Source: Cognatiluteimonas lumbrici (GTDB lineage Bacteria; Pseudomonadota; Gammaproteobacteria; Xanthomonadales; Xanthomonadaceae). From it: a stretch of 64,000 nucleotides of DNA. Both the position numbers and the translations under genes were made by a program. Under the pieces are notes generated by a model. It saw only the letters and a list, made by a program, of their open reading frames with translations. It was not told the DNA's origin and did no database searches. This document shows, one piece after another, positions 45,537-57,970 of the stretch (its first letter is position 1; every line of letters begins with the position of its first letter). The stretch is from NCBI RefSeq assembly GCF_006476065.1, contig NZ_ML636798.1:1-64000 (forward strand). Reading direction: 5' to 3'.

Positions 45537-45907
45537 AGCGGAAAAACGAACGCCGCCACGACTTTCCGCTCCTCGGCCGCCAGCACCGTGTAGGTGCGCG
45601 CGGCGGCGGCATTGGTCATCGCCTCGAGGCCGACGCCGCGCGCCAGGCACGCGGCCACGGTCTCCGGCGGCGGGAATGCCTGCGCCGCGCCGGTGCCCAG
45701 CACCAGCACCTCGGGTTGCAGCGCCAGCGCCGGCTCCAGGTCGGCGATGCCCAGGCTGGCGACGTCGCGCACGCCCCAGCCCTCGAGCAGCCGGTCCGGG
45801 GCGAGGATGAAGCTCTCGCGGAGCACGCGATCGTTGACGGTGGCGGTGTCGCCGCCGGCGCCGCGCAGCACGTATGCGTAGTCGGGGCGTTCCTGGTGGA
45901 GCTGCAT
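45533..45907 (-). CDS. Mth938/NDUFAF3-like domain protein
   Basis: 124 residues. LRESFILAPDRLLEGW and EVLVLGTGAAQAFPPPE match the DUF498/Mth938 family, small alpha/beta proteins found in many bacteria and, as NDUFAF3, in complex I assembly. The bacterial function is unknown. It lies 1 nt downstream of yhbY on the same strand and probably shares its transcript. Confidence 0.82.
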   Translation of the reverse strand: MQLHQERPDYAYVLRGAGGDTATVNDRVLRESFILAPDRLLEGWGVRDVASLGIADLEPALALQPEVLVLGTGAAQAFPPPETVAACLARGVGLEAMTNAAAARTYTVLAAEERKVVAAFVFPL

Positions 45908-45908
45908 C

Positions 45909-46214
45909 TCAGGCGCGCGGCAGCACGATCTGCCGATGGTCGGTGGACGGGCGGTAGAGCACCGCGACGTGGCCGATGCGCTGGACCAGCGCGGCACCGG
46001 TGCCGTCGGCGAGCCGCGCGACCAGCGCGTCGCGCTCTTCGCGGTCCGCGGCGGCGACCTTCACCTTGACCAGCTCGTGGTGCTCCAGCGCCAGGTCGAG
46101 TTCGGCCAGCAGGGCCTCGGTGACGCCCTTGCCGCCGACCTGCAGCATCGCCCGGAGGTCGTGCGCCTGGCCGCGGAGGAAGCGGGTCTGCGCGGCGGTC
46201 AGGGCGGTCGGCAT
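45909..46214 (-). CDS. yhbY: Ribosome assembly RNA-binding protein YhbY
   Basis: 101 residues of the CRS1-YhbY (CRM) domain family; [18 protein letters not shown] and HHELVKVKV are characteristic. It binds pre-50S particles. Start ATG 46214 fits the family; an in-frame TTG five codons upstream is less likely. Divergent from rlmE, the same layout as E. coli yhbY/rlmE-ftsH. Confidence 0.92.
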   Translation of the reverse strand: MPTALTAAQTRFLRGQAHDLRAMLQVGGKGVTEALLAELDLALEHHELVKVKVAAADREERDALVARLADGTGAALVQRIGHVAVLYRPSTDHRQIVLPRA

Positions 46215-46267
46215 GGCAGGGAAAATCAACGGCGGGGCGGGAGCCGCAGGGTATCATGGCCGCGACC

Positions 46268-46900
46268 ATGGCCACGCGCAGCAAGTCCAGCCAACGCTGG
46301 CTGAAGGAGCACTTCTCCGACCCGTACGTGAAGAAGGCGCAGGCCGAGGGCATGCGCTCGCGTGCGGCGTACAAGCTCGAGGAGCTGGTCGCGCGCGACC
46401 GCTTCCTCAAGCCGGGCATGACCGTAGTGGACCTCGGCGCCGCTCCCGGGGGCTGGTCGCAGTGGGTGCGGCAGGCGCTGGGCGAGCAGGGGCGGGTGAT
46501 CGCGCTGGACATCCTGGAGATGCCCTCGCTGGCCGGGGTCGAGTTCCTTCATGGCGACTTCAGGGAGGATGCGGTCCTATCGGAACTGGAAGCGACGCTG
46601 GGCGGCGCCCCGGTCGACCTTGTGCTTTCCGACATGGCCCCCAATAAAAGTGGCATGGACGCGGTGGACCAGCCGCGCATGATGTACCTGGCGGAGCTGG
46701 CCATGGACTTCGCCGACAACCACCTGCGACCGGGCGGGACCTTCCTGATCAAGCTGTTCCAGGGCGCCGGGTTCGACGACTACCTGCGGGAACTGCGGCG
46801 CAGGTATGCGAAAGTGTCCATCCGCAAGCCTGCCGCCTCGCGCAGGCGCTCGCCCGAGGTCTACGCCCTCGCCCAGGACAAGTTGTCCAGCCCAAAGTGA
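46268..46900 (+). CDS. rlmE: 23S rRNA (uridine-2552-2'-O)-methyltransferase
   Basis: 210 residues. It methylates U2552 in the A loop of 23S rRNA. SAM site [13 protein letters not shown], catalytic Asp in [10 protein letters not shown], Lys in FLIKLFQG and Glu in RRSPEVYAL form the KDKE tetrad. The in-frame ATG at 46256 lies inside TATCAT (46252-46257), a likely -10, so ATG 46268 is chosen. Confidence 0.95.
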   Translation: MATRSKSSQRWLKEHFSDPYVKKAQAEGMRSRAAYKLEELVARDRFLKPGMTVVDLGAAPGGWSQWVRQALGEQGRVIALDILEMPSLAGVEFLHGDFREDAVLSELEATLGGAPVDLVLSDMAPNKSGMDAVDQPRMMYLAELAMDFADNHLRPGGTFLIKLFQGAGFDDYLRELRRRYAKVSIRKPAASRRRSPEVYALAQDKLSSPK

Positions 46901-46913
46901 ACGCCCCTGCCAA

Positions 46914-48796
<1,883 letters not shown>

Positions 48797-48800
<4 letters not shown>

Positions 48801-48819
48801 GGCGGCGCTTGCGCCGCGA
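48797..48819 (+). repeat. REP unit, type A variant, at the ftsH stop
   Basis: GTAGG then GCGGCGC-TT-GCGCCGC-GA: the 24-nt type A unit minus one A in the head. The TAG of the head is the ftsH stop codon, as also seen at hfq. Confidence 0.6.
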
Positions 48820-48848
48820 CGCCGGCCCGCTTCGGGTCGGCGCTTCTT
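48820..48848 (+). terminator. Probable terminator of ftsH
   Basis: A 10-bp stem with one G-T pair (48820-48829 with 48833-48842) is followed by CTTCTT. It lies 20 nt after the stop codon, immediately behind the REP-like unit. Confidence 0.55.
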
Positions 48849-48933
48849 GCCGGGTGGGGCAGCCCTTTGGGCGAATGTCCCCCGGCCTTCGGCCTCCTCC
48901 TTGATTTCGCCCAAAGGGCTACCCCACCCGGCA
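48848..48933. repeat. Long inverted repeat I in the ftsH-folP gap
   Basis: 28-nt arms at 48848-48875 and 48906-48933 match in 27 positions (arm begins TGCCGGGTGGGG, ends TTTGGGCGAA); the 30-nt spacer holds its own GGCC-TTC-GGCC hairpin. With repeat II it occupies most of the 349-nt region 48801-49149, which contains no gene. No flanking target duplication was found. Confidence 0.85.
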
Positions 48934-49003
48934 GCGCGTACCTCAAGCGAGTAGCGCATGCTCGGCTACAAGAAGCCGCAGGCTTCGAGTGCCGGGAAGC
49001 GTA

Positions 49004-49075
49004 GCGGGGAAGGCGGTGCCCCTGACCGACGACTCAAAACGCTCTGGAGGAGGGCAGGGGCACCGCCTTTCCCGC
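49004..49075. repeat. Long inverted repeat II in the ftsH-folP gap
   Basis: 21-nt arms at 49004-49024 and 49055-49075 match in 20 positions (core AAGGCGGTGCCCCTG); spacer 30 nt. A short perfect hairpin GAAGCC-GCA-GGCTTC (48972-48986) lies between the two long repeats. Confidence 0.85.
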
Positions 49076-49137
49076 GAGAGCGCCTACCCGAAGCTCGCAC
49101 TTCGGGGGTCCGCGCATGCCACCGCGTCCGCTGCGGG

Positions 49138-49143
49138 TATGCT
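49138..49143 (+). promoter_or_regulatory. Putative -10 of a leaderless folP transcript
   Basis: TATGCT ends 6 nt before the folP ATG at 49150. No ribosome-binding site and no clear -35. Confidence 0.4.
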
Positions 49144-49149
49144 CTCGGG

Positions 49150-50049
49150 ATGTTCGACACCGCCCCCCAGCTCGACTGCGCCGGCCGCATCCTCAAGCTC
49201 GACCGCCCCCGGGTCATGGGCATCGTCAACGTCACTCCGGACTCGTTCTCGGACGGCGGCGAACACGCCAGCCTGGAGGACGCCGTCGCGCACGGGCTGA
49301 GGCTGGCCGAAGAGGGCGCCGACATCCTCGACGTCGGCGGCGAATCCACCCGTCCCGGTGCCGAGGAAGTCCCCCTCGAGGAAGAACTGCGCCGCGTGGT
49401 GCCGGTCGTCACCCAGCTCGCGCGCGAGACCGGGCTGCCGGTGAGCGTCGACACCTCCAAGCCGGAGGTGATGCGCGCCGCGGTGGAAGCCGGCGCCGGC
49501 ATGCTCAACGACGTCTACGCCCTGCGCCGCGAAGGCGCGCTGGAAACGGCCGCGTCGCTCGGCGTGCCGGTGGTGCTGATGCACATGCTCGGCGAGCCGC
49601 GCTCGATGCAGCACGACCCGCGCTACGACGACGTCGTCGCCGAGGTCCACCGTTTCCTGGCGGAGCGCATCTTCGCCGCGGAGATGGCCGGCATCGACAA
49701 GAAGCGGATCGTGGTGGACCCGGGCTTCGGTTTCGGCAAGACCCGCGACCACAACCTGCTGCTGCTCGCGCAACTCGAACGCTTTACCGAACTCGGGGTG
49801 CCGGTGCTCGCCGGCCTGTCGCGCAAGCGGACCATCGGCGAGCTCACCGGCCGCGACGACCCGCGCGAACGCGTGCACGGCTCGGTCGCCGCCCACCTGG
49901 TCGCCGCGCAGCGCGGCGCGCGGATCCTGCGCGTGCACGACGTCGCCGCCACGGTGGACGCGCTGGAGGTCTGGAACGCCGTCGCCGCCCAGCCGATGCC
50001 CCGGGCCGAGCCCGCGCCCCCCGCGATCCGCTGGCCCGACGACGACTAG
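49150..50049 (+). CDS. folP: Dihydropteroate synthase
   Basis: 299 residues. It joins p-aminobenzoate to dihydropterin pyrophosphate and is the sulfonamide target. [39 protein letters not shown] and SRKRTIG are all conserved. Position after ftsH is as in E. coli; glmM, which follows there, is absent. The start matches the TANNNT signal 6 nt upstream. Confidence 0.96.
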   Translation: MFDTAPQLDCAGRILKLDRPRVMGIVNVTPDSFSDGGEHASLEDAVAHGLRLAEEGADILDVGGESTRPGAEEVPLEEELRRVVPVVTQLARETGLPVSVDTSKPEVMRAAVEAGAGMLNDVYALRREGALETAASLGVPVVLMHMLGEPRSMQHDPRYDDVVAEVHRFLAERIFAAEMAGIDKKRIVVDPGFGFGKTRDHNLLLLAQLERFTELGVPVLAGLSRKRTIGELTGRDDPRERVHGSVAAHLVAAQRGARILRVHDVAATVDALEVWNAVAAQPMPRAEPAPPAIRWPDDD

Positions 50050-50059
50050 CATCCGCCTT

Positions 50060-50131
50060 GTGGGAGCGGCGCTCGCGCCGCGATACCCTGTGCGGCCGGA
50101 ACACCGGTCGCGGCGCGCGCGCCGCTCCTAC
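50060..50131. repeat. REP doublet, type A, inverted
   Basis: Two 24-nt type A units face each other: 50060-50083 (head GTGGGA) and 50108-50131 on the other strand (head GTAGGA), 24 nt apart. The doublet occupies nearly all of the folP-putP gap and ends 11 nt before the putP ATG. Confidence 0.85.
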
Positions 50132-50142
50132 AGGGGAACCGC

Positions 50143-51648
50143 ATGACCGCATCGACGCCGCTGCTCGTGACCTTCGCCGCCTACCTGCTGCTGATGGTTG
50201 GCATCGGCTTCTGGGCCTGGCGCTCCACGCGCAGCTTCGACGACTACATCCTCGGCGGGCGCTCGCTCGGCAGCTACGTCACCGCGCTGTCGGCCGGCGC
50301 CTCCGACATGAGCGGCTGGCTGCTGCTCGGCCTGCCCGGGGCGTTGTACCTGGCCGGCGTGTCGGAAGCCTGGATCGCGCTCGGCCTGGTGCTGGGAGCC
50401 TGGGCCAACTGGAAGTTCGTGGCCGGTCCGCTGCGGGTCTACACCGAGCACGCCAGCAACGCGCTGACGCTGCCGGACTACTTCACCAACCGCTTCGCCG
50501 ACACCGGCAAGCTGCTGCGCGTGATCGCCGCGCTGGTGATCCTGGTGTTCTTCGCGGTGTACTGCGCCAGCGGCATCGTCGCCGGCGCGCGCCTGTTCGA
50601 GAGCGTGTTCGGGCTGCCCTATGCACAGGCGCTGTGGTGGGGCGCGGCGGCGACCATCCTGTACACCCTGGTCGGCGGCTTCCTGGCGGTCAGCTGGACC
50701 GACACGGTGCAGGCCACGCTGATGATCTTCGCGCTGATCCTGACGCCGGTGGTGGTGATCTTCAGCACCGGCGGGCTCGGCCACAGCCTGGCGATGATCG
50801 AGCACGTGGACCCGGCCAAGCTGGACTGGTTCCGCGGCGGCGAACTCGGCTTCGTCGGCATCGTCTCGCTGCTGGCCTGGGGCCTGGGCTATTGCGGCCA
50901 GCCGCACATCCTCGCCCGCTTCATGGCCGCCGACAGCCTCGCGACCATCCCGCGGGCGCGCCGCATCGGCATGACCTGGATGATCCTGTGCCTGGCCGGC
51001 GCGATCACGGTGGGCCTGTTCGGCAACGCCTACTTCGCCATGAACCCGGAACAGGTCGGGGCGCTCGGGGGCAACCCGGAGCGGATCTTCATCGCGCTGG
51101 CGACGCTGCTGTTCGACCCGTGGGTCGCCGGCGTGCTGCTGTCGGCGATCCTGGCCGCGATCATGAGCACGCTGTCGTGCCAGCTGCTGGTGTGCTCGAG
51201 CGCGCTCACCGAGGACCTCTATCGCGGCTTCCTGCGCCCGCTGGCCTCGCAGCGCGAGCTGGTCTGGGTCGGCCGCGCGATGGTACTGGCGGTGGCGCTG
51301 GTGGCGATCTGGATCGCCCGCGACCCGGAGAGCCGCGTACTCGGCCTGGTCAGCTACGCCTGGGCCGGTTTCGGCGCGGCCTTCGGCCCGCTGGTGCTGG
51401 TGTCGCTGTCGTGGAAGCGCATGACCCGCGCCGGCGCGCTGGCCGGCATGCTCACCGGCGCGATCGTGGTCATCGCCTGGAAGCAGGTCGCGGTGGACCA
51501 GTACGGCAGCCAGCTGTACGAGATGGTGCCGGGCTTCTTCTCGGCGCTGGTCGCGATCGTGGTGGTGAGCCTGCTCGGACCCGAGCCGCCGGGCCACGTG
51601 CAGCGCACCCACGACAAGGTCCGCGCGCAGCTCGGCGGAGGCTACTGA
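50143..51648 (+). CDS. putP: Sodium/proline symporter
   Basis: 501 residues of the sodium:solute symporter family, about 13 membrane helices. [31 protein letters not shown] near the N-terminus is the PutP sodium and proline site region; [13 protein letters not shown] is also typical. It imports proline. AGGGGA just after the REP doublet serves as ribosome-binding site; any promoter must lie in or before the REP. Confidence 0.93.
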   Translation: MTASTPLLVTFAAYLLLMVGIGFWAWRSTRSFDDYILGGRSLGSYVTALSAGASDMSGWLLLGLPGALYLAGVSEAWIALGLVLGAWANWKFVAGPLRVYTEHASNALTLPDYFTNRFADTGKLLRVIAALVILVFFAVYCASGIVAGARLFESVFGLPYAQALWWGAAATILYTLVGGFLAVSWTDTVQATLMIFALILTPVVVIFSTGGLGHSLAMIEHVDPAKLDWFRGGELGFVGIVSLLAWGLGYCGQPHILARFMAADSLATIPRARRIGMTWMILCLAGAITVGLFGNAYFAMNPEQVGALGGNPERIFIALATLLFDPWVAGVLLSAILAAIMSTLSCQLLVCSSALTEDLYRGFLRPLASQRELVWVGRAMVLAVALVAIWIARDPESRVLGLVSYAWAGFGAAFGPLVLVSLSWKRMTRAGALAGMLTGAIVVIAWKQVAVDQYGSQLYEMVPGFFSALVAIVVVSLLGPEPPGHVQRTHDKVRAQLGGGY

Positions 51649-51656
51649 GCCCGGCC

Positions 51657-52595
51657 ATGCAACGCCCGCCCGCGCTCGCGCTGATGGGGCCGACCGCCTC
51701 GGGCAAGACCGCGCTGGCACTGGAGCTGGCGGAGCGCCACGGCGGCGAAGTGGTCAGCGTCGATTCGGCGCTGGTGTACCGCGGCCTGGACATCGGCGCC
51801 GCCAAGCCGGGTCCCGCCGAGCAGGCACGCGCGCGCCACCACCTGATCGACCTGCGCGATCCGTGGCAGGCGTACTCGGCGGCCGAGTTCGAGCGCGACG
51901 CGCGCGCCGCGATCGAGGACATCGTCGCGCGCGGGCGTTTTCCGATCCTGGCCGGCGGCACCGGCCTCTACTTCCGCGCGCTGCTGCGCGGGCTCGCGGG
52001 AATGCCTGGCGCCGATGCCGGCATGCGCGCCATGCTGGAACGGGAGGCCGCCGGGCGCGGCTGGGCCGCCCTGCACGCCGAGCTCGCGCAGGTGGACCCG
52101 GAAGCCGCCGCGCGCATCCACGCCACCGACGCCCAGCGGATCCAGCGCGCGCTCGAGGTGTACCGCCTCAGCGGGCGGCCGATCAGCGCGTGGCAGCGCG
52201 AGGGGTTGCGGCCGCGGCTGCCGGTGCGCGTGCTCCAGCTGGTGCTGGCTCCGGCCGACCGTTCGGTGTTGCACGAGCGCATCGCCCGCCGCTTCGACCA
52301 GATGCTGGCCCAGGGCCTGCTCGACGAGGTGCGGGCCCTGCGCGCGCTGCCGGAGCTGGCCGCCCACCCCGCACCGCTGGACCTGCCCGCGATCCGGGCG
52401 GTCGGCTACCGCCAGGCGTGGGAGCACCTGGACGGGGCCACCACCGCGGCCGGGTTCCGCGAACGCGCGATCTCGGCCACTCGCCAGCTGGCGAAGCGCC
52501 AGCTCACGTGGTTGCGCGGCGAACTGGGCGCGCGCTGGTTCGATCCGGCCGCAGACGCCGCGAAACTGAACGCTTCCGTCGCCAGGTTCCTGTGA
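51657..52595 (+). CDS. miaA: tRNA dimethylallyltransferase
   Basis: 312 residues. It adds the isopentenyl group to A37 of UNN-reading tRNAs. P-loop GPTASGKT at 11-18, [28 protein letters not shown] and [12 protein letters not shown] are intact. It lies 8 nt after putP and upstream of hfq, the usual miaA-hfq order. Confidence 0.96.
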   Translation: MQRPPALALMGPTASGKTALALELAERHGGEVVSVDSALVYRGLDIGAAKPGPAEQARARHHLIDLRDPWQAYSAAEFERDARAAIEDIVARGRFPILAGGTGLYFRALLRGLAGMPGADAGMRAMLEREAAGRGWAALHAELAQVDPEAAARIHATDAQRIQRALEVYRLSGRPISAWQREGLRPRLPVRVLQLVLAPADRSVLHERIARRFDQMLAQGLLDEVRALRALPELAAHPAPLDLPAIRAVGYRQAWEHLDGATTAAGFRERAISATRQLAKRQLTWLRGELGARWFDPAADAAKLNASVARFL

Positions 52596-52616
52596 AACTT
52601 TTTGTGAAAACCGGGT

Positions 52617-52622
52617 TAAGAT
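52617..52622 (+). promoter_or_regulatory. Putative -10 for hfq
   Basis: TAAGAT, 54 nt before the hfq ATG. Upstream, TGTGAAA occurs twice (52591-52597 and 52603-52609, as TGTGAAAC and TGTGAAAA), an AT-rich direct repeat around the miaA stop, but no standard -35 at 16-18 nt. Confidence 0.35.
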
Positions 52623-52676
52623 CGGCGCTCGGGGCCCAACAACACTCAGAAGAAGCCCAGGGGTAGGGGAGTACAC

Positions 52677-52931
52677 ATGTCCAAGGGGCAGTCCTTGCAG
52701 GATCCATTCCTCAATGCGTTGCGGCGCGAGCGCGTGCCGGTCTCGATCTACCTGGTGAACGGCATCAAGCTCCAGGGCACGATCGAGTCGTTCGACCAGT
52801 TCGTCGTCCTGCTGCGCAATACCGTCAGCCAGATGGTCTACAAGCACGCCATTTCCACCGTGGTGCCGGCGCGCAACGTGCGCCTGGGCGGGAGCGCGGC
52901 GGAAGAGGCCGAGGCCGAAGAGCTGGCGTAG
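52677..52931 (+). CDS. hfq: RNA chaperone Hfq
   Basis: 84 residues. Sm1 ([22 protein letters not shown]) and Sm2 ([11 protein letters not shown]) motifs are intact, and the acidic C-terminal tail ([10 protein letters not shown]) is short. Hfq pairs small RNAs with mRNAs. GGGGAG precedes the ATG. The stop codon TAG is part of the REP unit that follows. Confidence 0.97.
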   Translation: MSKGQSLQDPFLNALRRERVPVSIYLVNGIKLQGTIESFDQFVVLLRNTVSQMVYKHAISTVVPARNVRLGGSAAEEAEAEELA

Positions 52932-52951
52932 GAGCGGCGCTGGCGCCGCGA
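52928..52951 (+). repeat. REP unit, type A, at the hfq stop
   Basis: Complete 24-nt unit: head GTAGGA, stem GCGGCGC-TG-GCGCCGC, tail GA. The hfq termination codon is the TAG of the head. Lies between hfq and hflX. Confidence 0.85.
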
Positions 52952-52986
52952 TTGAATCTGCCGGCGCAGCCCCCATCTGGGACAGC

Positions 52987-54309
52987 ATGTTCGAACGTTC
53001 CCGCAAGGGCGAGACCGCGCTGCTGATCCAGCCCCACGCGGGCGGCCCGCCCGACGACGGCGTGGTCGAGGAGTTCGCGGAGCTCGCGCGCTCGGCCGGG
53101 GCCACCGTGGCGGTGATGCTGCCGGCCCGCATCGACCGGCCCAACCCCGCGACCCTGATCGGCAGCGGCAAGCTGGACGAGGTCAAGGCCGCGGCGGACG
53201 CCACCGGCGCCGACCTCATCCTGGTCAACCATGCCCTGACCCCGGTGCAGGAGCGCAACCTGGAGAAGGCGCTGGAGCGGCGCGTGGTCGACCGCACCGG
53301 GCTGATCCTGGACATCTTCTCCCAGCGCGCGCGCAGCGCCGAGGGCAAGCTGCAGGTCGAGCTGGCGCAACTGCGCCACATCGCCACGCGGCTGGTGCGT
53401 GGCTGGACCCACCTGGAGCGCCAGCGCGGCGGCTCGATCGGCCTGCGCGGCCCCGGCGAGACCCAGCTCGAGACCGACCGGCGCCTGCTGCAGAAGCGGG
53501 TCGAGCAACTGTCGAAGCGCCTCGACAAGGTCGAGGTCCAACGCAACCAGATGCGCCGCGCGCGCGTGCGCAGCGAGTTGCCGCGCGTCGCCCTCGTCGG
53601 CTACACCAACGCCGGCAAGTCCACGCTGTTCAACGCCCTGACCGGGGCCGGCGCCTATGCCGCCGACCAGCTGTTCGCGACCCTCGACCCGACCGTGCGC
53701 CGGATCGTGCTTCCCGGCGGCACCGTGGTGCTGGCCGACACCGTGGGCTTCGTGCGCGACCTGCCGCACGAGCTGGTGGCCGCGTTCCGCTCGACCCTGA
53801 GCGAGGCGCGCGAGGCCGACCTGCTCCTGCACGTGGTGGACGCGGCCGATCCGCTGCGCGAGGAGCGCATCGCCCAGGTGGACGCGGTGCTGGCCGAGAT
53901 CGGCGCCGGCGAGATCCCGCAACTGCTGGTCTACAACAAGATCGACCGGCTCGAGGGCGGCGCGGCGGCCCCGCGCCACGACGCGCCGGCCGTGGCCGGC
54001 GATCCGGGCAGCCGCGAGCGGGTCTGGGTCTCGGCCCGCGACGGCCTCGGCGTCGACCTGCTGCGCGCCGCGCTCGGCGCCCGGCTCGGCCTGCGCCGGA
54101 TCCGCGCCGAGTTGCGCCTGCCGCCGCATTCCGGGCGGCTGCGCGCGCGCCTGCACGAGATCGGCGCGATCCGCGGCGAAGCCCACGACGAGCACGGCTG
54201 GACCCTCGACCTGGACCTCGCGCATGCCGATGCCGTGCGCCTCGCGCACCACGACTGGGGCGCGCCGCTGCAGCCGCTGCTGGTTGAGCAGGGCGGACCC
54301 CCCGCCTAG
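52987..54309 (+). CDS. hflX: Ribosome-splitting GTPase HflX
   Basis: 440 residues. The N-terminal nucleotide-binding domain (RPNPATLIGSGKLDEV) and GGSIGLRGPGETQLETDRR precede the G domain: G1 GYTNAGKST (205-213), G3 DTVGFVRDLPH, G4 YNKIDR. HflX rescues stalled ribosomes, especially after heat. The stop codon TAG opens the TAGAAT -10 of hflK. Confidence 0.95.
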   Translation: MFERSRKGETALLIQPHAGGPPDDGVVEEFAELARSAGATVAVMLPARIDRPNPATLIGSGKLDEVKAAADATGADLILVNHALTPVQERNLEKALERRVVDRTGLILDIFSQRARSAEGKLQVELAQLRHIATRLVRGWTHLERQRGGSIGLRGPGETQLETDRRLLQKRVEQLSKRLDKVEVQRNQMRRARVRSELPRVALVGYTNAGKSTLFNALTGAGAYAADQLFATLDPTVRRIVLPGGTVVLADTVGFVRDLPHELVAAFRSTLSEAREADLLLHVVDAADPLREERIAQVDAVLAEIGAGEIPQLLVYNKIDRLEGGAAAPRHDAPAVAGDPGSRERVWVSARDGLGVDLLRAALGARLGLRRIRAELRLPPHSGRLRARLHEIGAIRGEAHDEHGWTLDLDLAHADAVRLAHHDWGAPLQPLLVEQGGPPA

Positions 54310-54312
54310 AAT
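54284..54312 (+). promoter_or_regulatory. Promoter of the hflK operon
   Basis: TTGAGC (54284-54289) and TAGAAT (54307-54312) are spaced by exactly 17 nt; 4 of 6 and 5 of 6 matches. This is the best sigma-70-type promoter in the window and lies in the last codons of hflX, giving a leader of about 40 nt to ATG 54359. Confidence 0.6.
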
Positions 54313-54358
54313 CGAACGACTCGCGCATGCCCCGGCGGCGTGCCCACTTGGAGATCAG

Positions 54359-55471
54359 ATGGCCTGGAACATCCCCGGCGGGTCCGGCAAGGACGGCCGC
54401 AACCCGCGTCGGCGCGGCGGCGGCAGCCCCCTCGACCGGCTCCTCGACCCGCTGCGTGGCGTGTTCGGCGGCGACGGCGATGGCGGCGGTGCCGGCCCGG
54501 CGCGCTGGATCGCGATCGCGATCGTGGCCTGGCTGCTGTTCAACAGCTTCACCCTGATCGCCGAGCAGCAGCGCGGCGTGGTGCTGCGCTTCGGCGAGGT
54601 CGCGCGCGTGATGCAGCCCGGCCCGCACCTGAAGTGGCCGTGGCCGATCGAGCGCGTGGCCAAGGTGGACGCGACCTCGATCAAGAACTTCAACGACACC
54701 GTGCCGGTGCTGACCCGCGACGAGAACATCGTCACCGTCGAGGTCAACGTGCAGTACCGCGTGGACGACCCGATCCTGTACCTGTTCGGCACCCGCAACG
54801 CCGACGAGGTGCTGCAGCAGGCGACCCTGAGCGCGGTGCGCGAGCAGGTCGGCCGCTCCGACCTCGACACCGTCCTCAGCGCCCGCAGCGCGCTCTCCGT
54901 CTCGGCGCGCGAGCGCCTGCAGGCGGCGCTGGGCGAATACCAGACCGGCCTGATCGTGACCGAGCTCAACCTGCCCAACGCGCGGCCTCCGGAGGAGGTC
55001 AAGCCCGCGTTCGACGACGTAAACTCCGCGCAGCAGGACAAGGAGCGGCTGGAGAACGAGGCCGAGGCCTACGCCAGCAAGATCGTGCCCGAGGCGCGCG
55101 GCCAGGCCGCGCGCGTGCGCACCGAGGCCGAGGGCTACAAGACCGCCGCCATCGCCGAGGCGACCGGTGACGCGGAGCGCTTCAGCTTGCTGCTGGACGC
55201 CTACCGCCAGGCGCCCGAAGTGACGCGCAAGCGGCTGTGGCTGGAGACGGTCGAGAGCGTGCTGGCAGGCAACCGCACCATCGTCGGCGCCGATGGCAAC
55301 CAGCTGATCTACGTGCCGATGGCGCCGGGCCAGGGGTCCCCGGCCAGCGCCGCGACGCCGCCGCTGCTCACGCCGGAGATGATCTCGCCGACCGTGGACA
55401 GCAACCCGCCCACCACCACGCGCCCGGTGCGCGAGCCGCGTCCGTCGGGACGCGGGGAGGCCCGCCCGTGA
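54359..55471 (+). CDS. hflK: FtsH modulator subunit HflK
   Basis: 370 residues. A Gly-rich cytoplasmic N-terminus (GGSGKDGRNPRRRGGG) precedes one membrane helix (about 52-72, IAIAIVAWLLFNSFTLI) and an SPFH/band-7 domain. HflK and HflC form a large periplasmic cage around FtsH. The C-terminal tail is Pro/Thr-rich. Overlaps hflC (GTGA). Confidence 0.94.
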   Translation: MAWNIPGGSGKDGRNPRRRGGGSPLDRLLDPLRGVFGGDGDGGGAGPARWIAIAIVAWLLFNSFTLIAEQQRGVVLRFGEVARVMQPGPHLKWPWPIERVAKVDATSIKNFNDTVPVLTRDENIVTVEVNVQYRVDDPILYLFGTRNADEVLQQATLSAVREQVGRSDLDTVLSARSALSVSARERLQAALGEYQTGLIVTELNLPNARPPEEVKPAFDDVNSAQQDKERLENEAEAYASKIVPEARGQAARVRTEAEGYKTAAIAEATGDAERFSLLLDAYRQAPEVTRKRLWLETVESVLAGNRTIVGADGNQLIYVPMAPGQGSPASAATPPLLTPEMISPTVDSNPPTTTRPVREPRPSGRGEARP

Positions 55472-56331
55472 GACTGAACCTCTGGATCGCCGCCGCGGTG
55501 GCCGCCGTGCTGCTGCTGATGAGCTCGACCTACGTCGTGCGCGAAGGCCATGTCGGCATCGTGCTCAACCTGGGCCGCGTGGTCCGCGCCGACGTCGGCC
55601 CGGGCCTGCACTTCAAGTGGCCGCTGGTCGAGACCGCGCACGTCTACGACGAACGCCTGCAGGTGCTCGACGCCGAGCCCGAGCGCTACCTGACCAGCGA
55701 GAAGAAGGACGTGAGCGTGGACTTCTTCTCGATCGGCAAGATCGAGGACGTGACCACCTTCTACCGCGCCACCGGCGGCGACGAGACCATCGCCGTGGCG
55801 CGCCTGGCACCGATCATCAAGGACTCGCTGCGCAACGAGATCAACTCGCGCACGCTGCAGCAGGTGGTGTCTGGCGACCGCAACCAGATGGTCGCGCAGC
55901 AGCTCGACGCCATCAATCGCGGCGCCGCCACCCTCGGCATCCGCATCGTGGACATCCGCATCAAGCGCATCGACCTGCCGCCGGGCGGCGAGGTGATCGA
56001 GCAGGTGTACCGGCGCATGCGCGCGCAGCGCCACCAGGTCGCCGCGCAGCTGCGCGCCGAGGGCGAGGAGCTGTCGCAGCAGATCCGCTCCGAGGCCGAC
56101 CGCCAGCGGCGGGTGATCCTGGCCGAGGCGGAACGCGACGCGCAGAAGCTGCGCGGCGAGGGCGACGCCGAGGCCACGCGGATCTACGCCGATGCCTACG
56201 GCCGCGACGCCGCCTTCTACGCCTTCCATCGCAGCCTCGAGTCGTACCGCAAGGCTTTCGACGGCGGCAACGCGGCGATCGTGCTGGACGAGGACGATCC
56301 CTTCCTCGAGTACCTGCGCGACGACCGATGA
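55468..56331 (+). CDS. hflC: FtsH modulator subunit HflC
   Basis: 287 residues from GTG 55468 overlapping the hflK stop. One N-terminal membrane helix ([20 protein letters not shown]), then the SPFH domain with REGHVGIVLNLG. Partner of HflK. Overlaps the next small gene (ATGA). Confidence 0.94.
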   Translation: MRLNLWIAAAVAAVLLLMSSTYVVREGHVGIVLNLGRVVRADVGPGLHFKWPLVETAHVYDERLQVLDAEPERYLTSEKKDVSVDFFSIGKIEDVTTFYRATGGDETIAVARLAPIIKDSLRNEINSRTLQQVVSGDRNQMVAQQLDAINRGAATLGIRIVDIRIKRIDLPPGGEVIEQVYRRMRAQRHQVAAQLRAEGEELSQQIRSEADRQRRVILAEAERDAQKLRGEGDAEATRIYADAYGRDAAFYAFHRSLESYRKAFDGGNAAIVLDEDDPFLEYLRDDR

Positions 56332-56513
56332 GCGACCTGTGGGCGGCCCTGTGCCTGGTCGCGGTGCTGGAGGGGCTGATGCTGTTCGCCATGCCCGACG
56401 CCTGGCGCCGGGCCGCGGAGCAGCTCCACGCGCTGCCCAACCGGGCCCTGCGCAGCCTGGGGGCGGTGGTGATGGCCGGCGGCCTGCTGGCCCTGATGCT
56501 CGTGCGATCATAG
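56328..56513 (+). CDS. DUF2065 membrane peptide, YjeT-like
   Basis: 61 residues, two membrane helices (LWAALCLVAVLEGLMLFAMP and the C-terminal VVMAGGLLALMLV). Small proteins of this family sit between hflC and purA in many proteobacteria; function unknown. Overlap with hflC suggests co-translation. Confidence 0.85.
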   Translation: MSDLWAALCLVAVLEGLMLFAMPDAWRRAAEQLHALPNRALRSLGAVVMAGGLLALMLVRS

Positions 56514-56518
56514 GCACT

Positions 56519-56542
56519 GTAGGAGCGGCGCTCGCGCCGCGA
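56519..56542 (+). repeat. REP unit, type A
   Basis: Complete 24-nt unit (head GTAGGA, stem GCGGCGC-TC-GCGCCGC, tail GA), 6 nt after the DUF2065 stop and 3 nt before the type B dimer that follows. Confidence 0.85.
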
Positions 56543-56545
56543 CCT

Positions 56546-56591
56546 GTGGGAGCGGCCCTTGGCCGCGATCGCGCGCAAGGCGCGCTCCCAC
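56546..56591. repeat. REP dimer, type B
   Basis: 46 nt; second copy of the dimer at 45491, differing at only a few positions. Its ends GTGGGAGC and GCTCCCAC pair perfectly. It ends 25 nt before the purA start. Confidence 0.85.
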
Positions 56592-56616
56592 ACCGGCACC
56601 ACCAAGGAGCATGTGA

Positions 56617-57909
<1,293 letters not shown>

Positions 57910-57970
57910 CGCGCGCCCGGACGCGGCGGCCGTCAAGGCGCCGTCACGCCGGCGGTGACAGGCTGCGCGG

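Noticed and set aside
46256-46267. ATG 46256 as the start of rlmE
   Set aside because: It lies within TATCAT, a probable -10, and adds four residues not typical of the family.
50060-50131. The REP doublet considered as an intrinsic terminator of folP
   Set aside because: No T tract follows on either strand and the same units occur at other loci, so repeat identity explains it better; a secondary role in termination remains possible.
52591-52622. Sigma-E or heat-shock type promoter for hfq from GAAACTT and the TGTGAAA repeat
   Set aside because: The spacing and -10 (TAAGA) do not fit the TCTGA-type consensus; only a -10-like TAAGAT could be supported.
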